Shown piece by piece: positions 46,609 through 58,625 of a stretch of DNA of 64,000 nucleotides (position 1 is the stretch's first letter; every line of letters begins with the position of its first letter). A model generated the notes under the pieces. That model was not told where the DNA came from. It saw only the letters and a program-made list of their open reading frames with translations, and did no database searches. The stretch spans positions 19,816,641 to 19,880,640 of the forward strand of contig NC_012878.2 of NCBI RefSeq assembly GCF_000003195.3, read 5' to 3'. The position numbers and the translations under genes were made by a program. Source of the stretch: Sorghum bicolor (lineage: Eukaryota > Streptophyta > Magnoliopsida > Poales > Poaceae).

Positions 46609-49600
46609 TTATGCATCGACCCATATGCTCGGGTAATACTTCTTTAAATATTTTCCATTTAATGCTCTAGGAAATTCAACTCCTTCGAGAGTTTCCAAGA
46701 TATAGGCATTACCAGGAGCAGACCGACTTATCCGATAAGGACCTTCCCAATTGGGAGACCACTTGCCAAACTTTGAACTTTTAGTCCCAATCGGTAATAT
46801 TAGTTTCCATACCAAATCTCCATCGGCAAATTCCTTAGCCTTTACCTTTTTATCATACCATCTGGCAACTCTCTTTTTATTCTCTTCTGTACTTATCAAA
46901 GCCTTCAGCCGATGCCCTGCTAAATCATCTAACTTGTCTTTCATCAAAGTAGAATAGTCATCGGCAGCCAGCTGATCTTGAAAAGATAATCGCCTAGATC
47001 CGGTCTTAATCTCCCATGGTAACACGGCATTGTGTCCATACACCAACTGATAAGGTGAAACTTTAGTCGACACATGACATGCCATCCGATACAACCATAA
47101 AGCCTCATTTAACAATGTATGCCACTTCCTAGGATTTTCCTCAATCTTCCGTTTGATAAGTTTAATAATTCCTTTGTTAGATGCTTCGGCCTACCCATTA
47201 GCTTGAGCATAATAAAGAGAAGAATTCAACACTTTAATCCCCATACTGATTGCAAATTCATCAAATTCTCTCGATGTAAACATAGTACCCTGATCAGTAG
47301 TAATTGTTTGAGGAATACCAAATCGGTAAATAATATGCTCTTTCACAAAATCAATCATATTGGCCGATGCAACTTTCTTCAAAGGAATAGCTTCAACCCA
47401 CTTAGTGAAATAATCAGTGGCAACTAAAATGAATTTATGCCCTTTGCCCGATGGTGGGTAAATCTGGCCGATCAGATCAATAGCCCATCCCCGGAACGCC
47501 CAAGGTTTAATAATGGGATTCATGGCCGATGCGGGTGCCCTTTGAATATTGCCAAATTTCTGACATCCTTGACATCCTTTGAAATATTTAAAACAATCCT
47601 CAAGTAAGTTCGGCCAATAATACCCATTTGTTCTGATCATCCATTACATCTTAAAAGCCGATTGATGTGCTCCACACACCCCTTCATGGATTTCTCCCAT
47701 CAAACTTTCAGATTCATCATCACCTAAGCACTTGAGAAGAACCCCATCGATTGTTCGATAATACAACTCATCCTCGAGGAACACATACTTAGTAGCTTGA
47801 AACAGGATACGCCTCTCAACCTTCTTAGATGGATCCCTTAAATAATTAATGATCTCTTTTCTCCAATCATCGGCACTGATTGCCGATAACGTATTCAATA
47901 TGGGTTGATACCCCGAGGCATGCTGAGCCAACCGATTAGCCTCCTCATTATGTAACCGAGGAACATGCTCTAATCAGAAATCTTTTAATTACCTTAATAG
48001 TTGTATACTCTTTTCGTAATAAGTTATCATGACTTCGCTTCGGCATTCATAACTTCCAGCTAATTGATTTATAACCAGCATAGAATCTCCGAAGATTTCA
48101 ACAGCATCAGCATGAATTTCTTTTAATAATTCCAACCCCTTGATCAAAGCTTTATACTCGGCTTGATTATTCATTGACGTGGCAACAATCGGCAAAGAGA
48201 ACTTATACTTCCTTCCCTAAGGAGAAATTAACACTATGCCGATTCCTGCCCCCCGATCACACATGGATCCATCAAAGAAGAGCGTCCAAGGCACAATTTC
48301 AAAAATCTCCACTACACCGCGATGTTGAGTCACAAAATCGGCCATAATATGCGCTTTAACCGCTTTAGCCGATTCGTAACGTAGATCAAATTCTGACAGT
48401 GCCAAAATCCACATACCGATTCTTCCACTCATAATCGGCATAGATAGCATATATCAGACCACATCATCTTTACATATAACGGTGCATTCAGCCGATAGCA
48501 AATAGTGCCTTAACTTAATGCAAGAAAAATATAGGCATAAACATAATTTTTCAATGGCCAAATACCTGGTCTCAGCATCAATCAATCTTCTACTTAAATA
48601 GTAAATCACACGCTCCTTCCCTTCAAATTCTTGAATCAAAGCCGAACCGATGACCATCCCATCGGTAGACAAATATAATCTGAAGGGCTTTCCTTGCTGA
48701 GGTGGAATCAAAACTGGAGGATTTGTCAAATAATTCTTGATTTCATCTAAGGCCAACTGTTGCTCTTCTCTCCATATAAATTCTTGATTGGCTTTTAATT
48801 TAAGTAAAAGACTAAAAGCACGAATTTTACCAGACAAATTGGAAATAAATCGCCTGATAAAATTTATTTTGCCGATCAGAGATTGGAGCTCAGTTTTGTT
48901 GGTAGGAGCAACTATTTTGTTAATAGCATCGATAGTTCTTCTGCTAATTTCAATCCCCCTCTGATGCACCATGAAACCAAGAAACTGCCCTGCCGACACA
49001 CCAAATGCACATTTGTTAGGATTTATCTTTAAACCATGTCTCCTTGTGCATTCCAACACCTTTCGCAGATCGGCAAGATGCTTTGTGAAATCCCCAGACT
49101 TAACCACCACATCATCAATGTAAATTTCTACCAGCTTGCCAATGAACTTATGAAAGATAGAATTCATGGCCCTTTGAAAGGTAGCACCAGCATTTTTTCA
49201 AGCCAAAGGTCATGACTATCCACTCAAAGAATCCAACATGACCAGGACATCTAAATGCAGTTTTTGGAACATCTTCCTCAGCCATGAATATCTGATTATA
49301 TCCTGCATTGCCATCCATGAAGCTAATAATTTTATGTCCAGCTGCAGCATCAACTAGAAAATCGGCGAGTGGCATTGGATAGCCATCCATCGGTGTAGCC
49401 TTGTTAAGATTTCTAAAATCAATGCAAACTCGAAGCTTCCCATTTTTCTTGTAAACTGGAACAACATTAGAAATCCACTCGGCATACCGACACTGCCGAA
49501 TAAATTTAGCTTCGATATGTTTGGTTATTTCGGCCTTAATATCAGGAAGAATATTAGGATTACATCGGCGAGCTGGCTGCTGATGTGGTCGAAATCCAGA

Positions 49601-49843
49601 CTTCATAGGCAACCGATGTTCAACAATAGATCGGTCTAAACCAGGCATCACAGTATAATCCCAAGCAAAGCAATCTTTATATTCCTTTAACAAATTGGTT
49701 AACTGTTGCTTACACTCAGAGTTTAACTTAGCACTAATAAAAGTAGGTCTAGGCTTATCACCATTACCTATGTCTACTTCTACTAAATCATCGGCCGATG
49801 TAAACCCCTGGCCTAATTTTCCATCATCGACGAACCTATCCAT
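46609..49843 (-). pseudogene. Tat-lineage pol: RT, RNase H, second RNase H, integrase
   Basis: RT starts near 49843 (DRFVDDGKLGQGFTSADDL) with CIDFRNLNKATP and YIDD near 49,110; an extra A in an A run near 49195 shifts the frame. From 49167 to 46609 a single frame holds RNase H, the second RNase H (LFFDGSMCDRGAGIG, NNQAEYKALIKGLELL, FGDSMLVINQL) and integrase: finger (HEGVCGAHQSAF, CQGCQKFG), DDE (DLIGQ, TTDQGTMF, AEASNK) and C-terminal part (FADGDLVWK, NWEGPYRI). In-frame stops lie at 48454, 48217, 47989, about 47974, 47644 and 47191. The 47191 stop directly precedes the catalytic-Glu block. Otherwise full length. Confidence 0.92.
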
Positions 49844-52800
49844 TAAAACTTCTCATCAAAACCGACTGCTTGGATCGGTGGAATTTCATAATCGGCAACT
49901 TTGAGGAAATCCTTCTCCCAAATCTCTCCTGAGATGCACCTGGTCCTTTCATAGGTATCTGCTTCTGCCGATGCGATGACGTAAGAAGAATCTCCCGGGA
50001 CAATCTCAATCTTGTCACCTACCCACTGAACCAAGCACTGGTGCATTGTTGATGGGATGCAACAATTGGCATGGATCCAATCTCTCCCTAGTAGCAGATT
50101 GTAAGCACCTTTTCCACTGATAACGAAGAAAGTTGTCAGCAAGGTTTTGCTGCCGATGGTCAACTCGACACATATTGCTCCCTTAACCGGAGACACATTT
50201 CCTTCAAAATCCTTCAGCATCATATCGGTCTTGGTCAAGTCTCGATCTCCTTTTCCAAGTTTCCGATAGACTGTATATAGCATGATATTAATAGCAGCCC
50301 CACCATCAACTAATATCTTGGTCATCGGCTGCCCATCAACTCTTCCTTTGACGAACAGGGCTTTAAGATGCTGCCTTTCATTGTCGGCAGTTTTTTCAAA
50401 GATAGCCGTCATTGGATCCAGGGCCAACTGAGCTATCTGGTCGGAAAAATTCAGCTCCTCATCATCACTGGACGGCGCAAGGAACTCCATCGACAACATA
50501 AATACCATGTTAACATCTGCCGATGGTCCTTTCCCTTTAGGGTCCGGTTGCTGATCTCCAGATTTGCCAGAATTCTCCCCCTTGCTCAAGTCTTCTCGCC
50601 TTTCGCGCTGCAGCCTTCTTTTCTGTGTCCTAGTCAATCCCTCTGGACACCACGGATGAAGTTGTGGCTGCCTTGCCGATGGGCAACGACTTTCCCTTGA
50701 CTCCACTCGATAGGTATTAGCATCCCTGCAAAATATGAACTCATCGGGAACTCGAGCATTTGCCATCTCTTCAAGCTCCTCTTGGTTCCTGGGAAAGTAC
50801 CCAACACGGCCACCAAGTCTATCATGCACACTGAGCCTGCCCCCCAGCCGATCATGAACTGAAGTTCTCCTCCTAATCGGCTCATTAAATCACCGATCAT
50901 CATTCTGATACTGCCGATTAGGTGTATCATACCGATCATAACCATTGCACTCACGACAATCTCTAACGGTAGGCAGTTTAATATTCTGCTCCCAACAATG
51001 GATATAGAACGGGCAGTTCTAGTGATCTCTATGCAGATTCCACTCCTGTCGCCGTTGGTCCGCTTGTCGGCGACGATCTTCTTGTTGACGCCGATACCGA
51101 TCTTCACGTTGCTGCCAAGTCTCCCGATGCCTTCTATGAGTTATCACAATGCCAGATCGGGGAGGCCTTCCTGAGCTAGTTCCTTCTTGGATTAAACCCT
51201 TTCCTTTGGCATCGGCAGCAGTAATCTGATGCTGAGGATCCACTGATGCACTTCTTTCAGCTGCTTCTGACGTCAAGACCTTGGTTTTTCCCTTAGCATC
51301 CAACATATTTGTTGGGAAAGGATGTTGATCGATCTTCATCGGCTTCTGAGCTTTAGAATTATCAAACTTGATTCTCCCAGATTCTATAGCCGATTGCAGC
51401 TGTTGCCTGAAAACCTTGCACTCATTTGTACTGTGGGATGTCGCATTCTGCCACATGCAGTACTTCATCTTTTTTAATTCTTCAGCCGATGGAATCACAT
51501 GATTGGGTGATAACTTGATTTGCCCTTCCTGAAGTAGAAAGTCAAATATCTTATCGGTTTTGGTGATATCAAATGCAAACTTTTCTAGTTCTTTATGCCC
51601 GAAAGGGCAAGACATCGGCTTCTTATTTTTCACCCATTCGGCCAAGCCAATAACTGGTTCTTCATCGGAATCTGAACTTGCTGCCTCATCAACAAATGAC
51701 ACCCTTTTATTCCATGCCCTTTTGTGTTCAAAAGGCTTAATGTCTTGGTCAGAAATCCTCTGCACCAAATGACTCAGACTCTCGAACTCTTGAGAAGCAT
51801 ACTTGTCTCTGATATGTGGCAACAATCACTGAAAAGCCAAATCGGCTAGCTACCGATCATCTAGAACCAGACTATAGCACTTATTCTTAACCTCTCACAG
51901 CCTCTGCACAAAGCTTTCAACCGATTCATCATTGCGTTGCTTCAGCCTGACTAAATCGGTGATCTTCTTCTCATGAACTCTAGAAAAGAAGTATTTGTGG
52001 AATTGTTTCTCTAGATCGGCCCAAGTGATTACTGAGTTGGGAGGTAACAAAATAAACCAAGTAAAAGTCGATACAGACAAAGATGATGAGAACAGAAGAA
52101 CCCTTAACTCATCTCTGTTAGCAGCTTCCCCACATTGAATGACGAACCTATTGACATGCTCCATAGTAGATGTATCATCCTATCTAGAAAACTTAGTGAA
52201 ATCTGGTACCTTATACCTATTTGGAAGTGGAATTAAATCATATGCAGGAGGATACGGTGTCCGGTAAGAGTAAGTGTTGACTTTGGGTTTTATCCCAAAT
52301 TGGTCTCTCATTACTTCAGCTATCTTATCGGCCCAATAAGCATCGGCATCTTGCTGATGAGGCGGTTGTGGATCTGGCACCTGCTGATATGCTTCTATGT
52401 GTCTCTGAGGTGCACGATCTGCATGGAACATCGAGTTAATCATCTGACCACCAATCTGCTGACCAAGATTCATCGGCTGGTTGACCAACCCTTGATTGTG
52501 AAACCCATGTTGGATTTGGCCTTGTTGAAACCTTACAGCCTGATGATTCTGCTGAGGCATCTGCGGAAAGACTAACTGTCCTGTCCAACCACTGTTAGCA
52601 TTCATCGGCATAAGCCCTGCCGATGACTGGTAATTGGGCATCATCATTGAATTGACATACTCTGGCTGTGTCATAAACCTCTGTTGCGTCGGCATTGAAT
52701 CTGCCGATGTGTTAGGCATCTGGAACGTTGGAGCTTGAGAATTCCCAGTGTAAGGTCTTGCAGTAGTAGTTGTAGTGTATTGGAGACTCTGATTCATCGG

Positions 52801-53460
52801 CGAATTTGGAGGTGCCGATGCCATAGGAGCCTTGCCTGTCATATCAGCCACTTGAGACGTTGCAGGAGCTTTCACCATCATCTCTAGGGGCATACCAAAA
52901 CCCCACCAGTTGGGTGGAACAAATCCCGACATTGCCGATGCCAATAGATCTGTGGCAAGCTTGATTTGCCCGTCTGATGTTGATGGATTGGTCGTCATCG
53001 GTGTAGATTGCGCATTAGTGATCCCTAATGTGCTTGGAGGAGAAGTAGCTTCTGTGCCCGCAACGGCTGTAGTGGCCGATGGAGCTGTAACCAATGATGA
53101 CCCTGGCTGATAATAGGTAGGACCCACATAATTTGGTGGCAATTGCCCTTCCTTGAAAGTTCTAGCCACCGCATTGAAAACCGTGTTGGACAGCACACTA
53201 GCTTGATTGATCAAGGCACGGTTGATAGCACTGTCAACCATGTCTTGAAGTTTACCAGGATTAGCTTCAAAAGTAATCTGCCGAGGTGCCGGCAATACTT
53301 CCTTTTGGATCACCTCGCCACTTCTGTTGATACTGAAGGATTTCAAGCATTGCTGCTTGTATTCCTCCATGGCTTTTGCCATAGCTTGCTTCTGCTCATC
53401 TCTGAGATTGCCCTCCATCACTGGGATAACGTTCTCCAAGTCGAAATCGGTGTTCAACAT
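49843..53460 (-). pseudogene. Tat-lineage gag-protease with long Gln/Met/Pro-rich N-terminus
   Basis: I choose the ATG of MLNTDFDLENVIP (53460), 23 nt after the PBS; an upstream ATG at 53535 lies in the LTR. Residues ~80-400 are rich in Gln, Asn, Met, Pro and Thr (for example FPQMPQQNHQAVRFQQGQIQ), prion-like in composition. The capsid block is at about 52164-51895 (FTWFILLPPNSVITWADLEKQF). A finger-like CMWQNATSHSTNEC lies near 51,440. An Arg/Gln-rich stretch (REDRYRRQQEDRRRQADQRR) follows. The protease site is LVDGGAAINIML near 50,310, the D-G-G form. Stops at 52180, 51895, about 51858, about 51828, 51019 and near 50885; frame changes near 50,830 and, by one base in a T run, near 49,845. 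Confidence 0.9.
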
Positions 53461-53482
53461 GTTGATTTTGATCTTGAATAGG

Positions 53483-53499
53483 TCCCACTGGGCGTGCCA
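53483..53499 (-). other. Primer-binding site of the 43-54 kb Tat element
   Basis: Minus strand TGGCACGCCCAGTGGGA, seven bases inside the LTR end. This form is common in Tat-type plant elements. It ends only 22 nt before the chosen gag ATG, an unusually short leader. Confidence 0.8.
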
Positions 53500-53506
53500 A
53501 AAGATG

Positions 53507-54225
53507 TGTTGGTGCAAAAGCTGATCTGCAAACACAAAGGGTTAATACCCGATTCAAACGTTAAGGCGTGCCAGCCAATTTGACCTCACAATCGACAAAG
53601 GTGATAACTCGAACACTTTGGTCCCGACAACAGCGATGCGCCCGGATGTCACGGCCAAGAGGTGTTCATGCGGAACTTGAGAACAAGCCGAGTTTGACTC
53701 GATGAATTCCTCAGAACTCGTAGTAAAAGAGAAATTATGACGGAGTCGTCGAAAAGTAGATGCTGGAATATGAGTAAAAACTTGTGTTTTATTGATTGAT
53801 TATTACATGGCCCTAGGGTCTACATTTATACCCTGTCCAAAGAGCTACAACCAGACACGACTAGGACTCGAATTCCAAATTAAACGGAACTCGTATACAA
53901 AACGAATTCTAATAACTAAGGAAAACATTAAACTATCCCTCGTAACCGATCGGGACACTACCACGAATCAATCGGCAACCTCCACGCTTTTCTCCAGTGT
54001 CATCGGCAGACTACCTGTTTACAGTCATCGACAAACACCTACACTGGACATCGGCACGAATACATCACTACTTCTGGACTTGGTCATATCCGGTTGTCTC
54101 CCATCGGCAACCACCTTTATCGTTAACTTCCCTGTAGACTGGTTACCACTGCTCCATCTACCGATCCACATCCCATTAACTCCAGATGCGTATCAAAAGA
54201 TATGTGTCCAAAAATGGTGTCAACA
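53507..54225 (-). repeat. 5' LTR of the 43-54 kb Tat element (719 bp)
   Basis: Plus-strand ends TGTTGGTGCAAAAG and ATGGTGTCAACA; in its own sense it begins TGTTGACACCATTTTTGG and ends CTTTTGCACCAACA. Four GCCGAT/ATCGGC words lie between 53941 and 54110. The 3' partner is not in the window, so the LTR call rests on ends, PBS and gag position. Confidence 0.85.
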
Positions 54226-54480
54226 CACCCTGAGGCCACATGCTCGATTTTAGGAAACTGATCACGGGAAAGGTGTGGTGGGGTTTTGTGCCGTGATTAT
54301 TGGATCCAACTACGTGATGTTGGTGTTTTGGCAGGCCTAAGCGAAAATTAAAGGAGGGAATTTGTGCATGGGTGTGGGGTGGGGGCGCCAAAAAAATCTC
54401 TATTTCTCTATGCCAGGCTATATCCTTCCGTAGAGCCAGGTACAATAAAAATATCTTGCATCCCTTAAAAGGCCAAATAT
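54226..54480. other. Unassigned spacer
   Basis: Follows the Tat LTR. No ORF or known repeat recognised; it may be the flank of the CACTA or tandem-repeat locus. Confidence 0.4.
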
Positions 54481-56690
54481 AACTTGCAAGTCCACTAACG
54501 AGTCCTATTAAGAAATGCTGGAATAGATTTGAAAATAGATTAACCCAATGCAAAATTGTTTATTAGTTGTAAATTATTGTATTATTTTATTATAAAATGA
54601 TCAAATCCTCGAAGCCTAATAAAAATAAAGTATACTAAATAGGGAAATAAAAAATATCAAGTTTGTGGCCTCATGTATGTGCATGTCTGATCTAAGTGAC
54701 ATGATAATTATGGTTTGTTGATGAATTAGTACATACCCAGTGGCATTAAAACCGGTTGGGCTAGTCGACCCACTCGATGCAGTGGAGAGAGGTTGTAGTG
54801 CCAACTTCCCCCCACCACGAACCTTTGTCGAACAATATGCGGGAGAAGGTCTCGCGCCTCTAGCACGGGTTTAAGCGGAGGTCGGGCAAATAGCTCACAG
54901 GCCGCTCGTGGCCAGGGGAGAAGTGCGACCTCCAGACGTGTGGTGGCGAAGGCCCTAAGCAGAGCACTTCAACCAGTGCGCCATGGCTTTGCGGTGTTAT
55001 TGCAGGAGGAAGCGTCAGTGACGAGTTAAGGAAAGACATGGGTCCCGGAACCTTCGGACAGCCAGAGGACTAAAATTAACTTGCAGGGCCACTAAGGAGT
55101 CCTATTAAGAAATACCGAAATGGATTTGAAAATAGATTAGAGTACCCAATGCAAAATTGTTTATTAGCTTTAAATTATTTTATTATTTTATTATAAAATC
55201 ATGAAATTCTCAAAGCCTAATAAAAATAAAATATACTAAATAGGCAAATAAAAAAAATCTAGTTTGTGGCCTCATGTATGTGCATGTGTGATCTAAGTGA
55301 CATGATAATTATGGTTTGTTGATGAATTAGTACATACCCAGTGGAACTAGAGCCGGTTGGGCTAGTCGACTAGCGTCTATTGGAGTTGTCATCCCACTCG
55401 ATGTAGTGGAGAGAGGTTGTAGTGCCAATTTCCCCCGCCAGGAACATCAAGAAGAAGTTGAGGTTTGTCGAACAATCTGTGGGAGAAGGTCTCGCGCCTC
55501 TAGCACTGGTTTAAGCTGAGGTTGGGGAAATAGCTCAGAGGCCACTAGCGGCCAGGGAAGAAGTGCGACCTCTGGACATTTGGTGGCGAAGGCCCCGAAC
55601 AGAGCAGGAAAACCAGTGCGCCAAGGCTTTGCGGTCTTATTGTAGGAGAAAGCGGCAGTGGCTTCAGGAAAGACGTATGTCCCAGAACCTTCGCACAGTC
55701 GGAGGACTAAAATTAACTTGCAAGCCCACTAATGAGTCCTATTATAAGAAATGCCATAATGGATTTGAAAATAGATTAGGATACCCAATGCAAAATTGTT
55801 TATTAGATTTAAATTATTTTATTATTTTATTATAAATCATGAAATCCTCAAAGCCTAATAAAAATAAAATATAATAAATGGGCAAATAAAATAATATCAA
55901 GTTTTTGGCCTTAGATATGTGCAATTTTAACATTAAGTTAATCTAGAAAAAGATGAAGAACAAGTTTGTGGCCTCATGTATGTGCATGTGTGATCTAAGT
56001 GACATGATAATTATGATTTGTTGATGAACTAGTACATACCCAGTGGCACTAGAGCCAGTTGGGCTAGTTGACTAGCGTCTACTGGAGTTGTCGACCCACT
56101 CCATATAGTGGAGAGAGAGGTTGCAGTGCTAATTTCCCCCCACCACGAACACCGGGGAGAAGATGAAGTTTCTCGAACAATCTGCGGGAGAAGACCTCGC
56201 GGCTCCGGCACGAGTTTTAGCAAAGGTTGGGAAAATAGCTCACAGGCCGCTCGTGGCCAGGGGAGAAGTGCGACCTCCAGACGTGTGGTGGCCAAGGCCC
56301 TGAGCAGAGCACTTCAACCAGTGCGCCATGGCATTGCGGTCTTATTGCAGGAGGAAGCGTCAGTGATGAGTTAAGGAAAGACATGGGTCCCGGAACCTTC
56401 GGACAGCCAGAGGACTAAAATTAACTTGCAGGACCACTAATGAGTCCTATTAAGAAATACCGAAATGGATTTGAAAATAGATTAGAGTACCCAATGCAAA
56501 ATTGTTTATTAGCTTTAAATTATTTTATTATTTTATTATAAAATGATCAAATCCTCTATGTCTAATAAAAATAAAATATACTAAATACGTAAATAAAATA
56601 ATATCAAGTTCGTGGCCTCAGATATGTGAAATTTTAATATTAATTTAATCTAGAAAAAGATGAAGAACAAGTTTGTGGCCTCATGAAGAA
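54481..56690. repeat. Tandem repeat array, unit about 0.6-0.7 kb, three units plus a partial
   Basis: The anchor AACTTGCA(A/G)G-CCACTAA-GAGTCCTATTA starts at 54481, 55078, 55715 and 56423, giving periods of 597, 637 and 708 bp. Each unit has an AT-rich half (AAATTATTTTATTATTTTAT), a GTTTGTGGCCTCATGTATG block, and a GC-rich half with GGAGAAG(G/A)(T/C)CTCGCG and CAGTGCGCCA. Unit lengths differ by local indels; the third has an extra partial copy of the GTGGCCTCA block near 55,960. The GC-rich half of the third unit is open on both strands (plus 56108-56374, minus 56029-56295), without a recognised domain. Confidence 0.88.
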
Positions 56691-58625
56691 ACTATTCAAT
56701 ATATACGTGAGTTTTTTGAAAAAACAAAAACATTTACGAGGAACATGACCGTGTGCCCCTAGTAGATGACTGCGATCACATGACGACAGGCCCAAGGGGC
56801 CCACCAGGCCATGCGGCCACGGCCAGGTTCCCTTCGATCATGTCCTACAGACGCCCACAACATATCCCTGCACCATGTGACTGTCCGCCGCCGCTGTAAT
56901 CCTGTAACACATCGCTGCGCCGTGTGACTGTCCGCTGCCACTATAATCCTGTAACACATAGCTGCGTGTAATCCAGTTCCTCGTCTGATCATCCACACCA
57001 TGTGGCGGAGGATGAACTGACCGCACTGCTACAGGCGTACAGGGGACGGAGGCAAGCACGCGCTACTACACTACATGCCGGTATGAAACCTCGTCGACTC
57101 GGTAGTCGCTACTATCTTAGATTCGCTTGGAAAGATTTAACTTTTTTCCTCGGTCTCTGTCGCTCTTCGTCATCTCATAGATTTTTTTGTCTACTTAATT
57201 TCATTCCTATTTGCTAATGTCCTCAAATCATCCCTCATGCAGGTGCGCTGAGATCGGAGATTTCAACATCAGAGACAATCCAGTTTATCATGTTAGTGTT
57301 CGTGTAGTTGCATGTGAAAACTTGATCTGTAAGAGATCATTCTTTTTAATTTTTTGACCCTGTATTTTTGGTATTATAAAGAGAGCGGAGAGCTGAGGAT
57401 ATAGCATTTCCTTTTCAGAAGCATGCATAAAGAAGGATATGGCGCGGTGTTGCCCCCAATCCATCTGACGTCCTCATGTGCTACACCCACGCCTTCGTCT
57501 TCGCCTGACGGCCTGCCGTGCCTTCGCCTGACAGCCGTGGTGCTGCACCCAATCCGGTCTCCAGCTTTAGTGCTCCTTGTGTGGCCCCACCGAGCGTAGG
57601 GCGCCGGCCGCTGGCCATCATCGTCCATCCTAAAGTTCACTAGCTACCATCAGTCGTGCTGCCCACTCTCGACATTGAAGAGGCAGCAGGATGCTAAATA
57701 ATACACAACATGGTTCAGAACTTCAGATTATGTGAGTTATTTGGAAATTTCAGATTTTTTCTTTGTTCTCTCATCTATTGATCTCCCCTATCCTAACCGT
57801 ATTATTTAGTAAAACTGAAACTGAACCTGTAAACCAGAAGCATCTACTAAAGCTAAAATTGAACCTGAACTCGACAATAGTCTGAAGATAACTGAGAACT
57901 GAACCTTGAATCTATCTGACAACAAAGACAAGTAAAAAAACTAGACTAAACTGATCTTAAACAGTAGGAGGAGCTTTGCATGCCAAAAAAAAGAAAATAA
58001 GAACATTCACAGTAGGAAGAACAAACAGCCAGAACAAGCTCAGGTAGTTGATGATTCAGAGTAAGCTAGATCCTGCAAAAAACAGAATGTATACTATTGG
58101 TTGTCTGACAATATGCAGAAATCTGCACTCCTTCAGATTGTCCATCTACATCACCCATGACATGGAACAAACAACCAAAAAACGAAGGGGATCATTTCTG
58201 AAACAGTCACAGAAATTTCCAATAGGAATAAGACAAAAAACTGAAAACCATGTGAAAACCCTCTCCTTGCACGACATTTGCTGCAGCCGCATGTACATCC
58301 TCGTCTCCTGCTTGGTCTTAATAAAAGAACACCAAAAAATGAAAAAGATCAGATGGTCACTGGTGCTTCTTTTGGTATGGGCGGTAATAGAAGTGGTGCA
58401 CTGGTACCTAATTTTTTATCTTTGGTGGCTGAATTTTTCCTTAAATTGGATGTTACTCGTGATGCTTAGCACAGTAGGGAGAATTACTTACTTTCAACTT
58501 TGAATTCACTAGTCAGAGCATTTCCTGTTGATTTTTTAATTTTTCTTTTGGTATGCCTCTGTGGTCATTGCGGGAGTAGTACTTCGGACAGATTGTGTTG
58601 TTCTTGATCTTTGATAGTGTGAAGA
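56691..58625. other. Upstream region of the CACTA transposase, no gene recognised
   Basis: Contains a 47-bp tandem repeat (56868-56970). The rest is mixed-composition DNA with only short unconserved frames. I found no CACTA terminal inverted repeat. Confidence 0.5.
56868..56970. repeat. 47-bp tandem repeat, two units and a partial
   Basis: CTGC-anchored units begin at 56868, 56915 and 56962. The shared core is GTGTAATCC- or GTAACACAT-like text with TGTGACTGTCCGC. Short subterminal repeats near CACTA ends bind their transposase in En/Spm-type elements, so this could be such a region, but no terminus is visible. Confidence 0.8.

Larger units (their letters stand above)
43015..54225 (-). mobile_element. 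Tat-lineage element with an antisense plant-mobile-domain gene
   Basis: 5' LTR (54225-53507), PBS, gag, protease, RT, RNase H, second RNase H and integrase lie on the minus strand; the region between pol and the missing 3' LTR holds a gene on the plus strand. The left end is lost at 43014 where another Tat LTR begins. The word GCCGAT/ATCGGC is scattered through the whole element at about 15 times chance. All coding parts are broken but alignable, so it is moderately old. Confidence 0.9.

Noticed and set aside
56029..56374. Two overlapping frames of 88 codons on opposite strands
   Set aside because: Neither has a domain and the equivalent frames in the other repeat units are broken; kept only as a note in the repeat entry.
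54481..56690. Regularly spaced repeats that might suggest CRISPR
   Set aside because: Units are about 600-700 bp and continuous, without short spacers, and the window is plant nuclear DNA.
57374..57640. An 88-codon minus-strand frame before the CACTA transposase
   Set aside because: No domain, no splice context, no related copy in the window.
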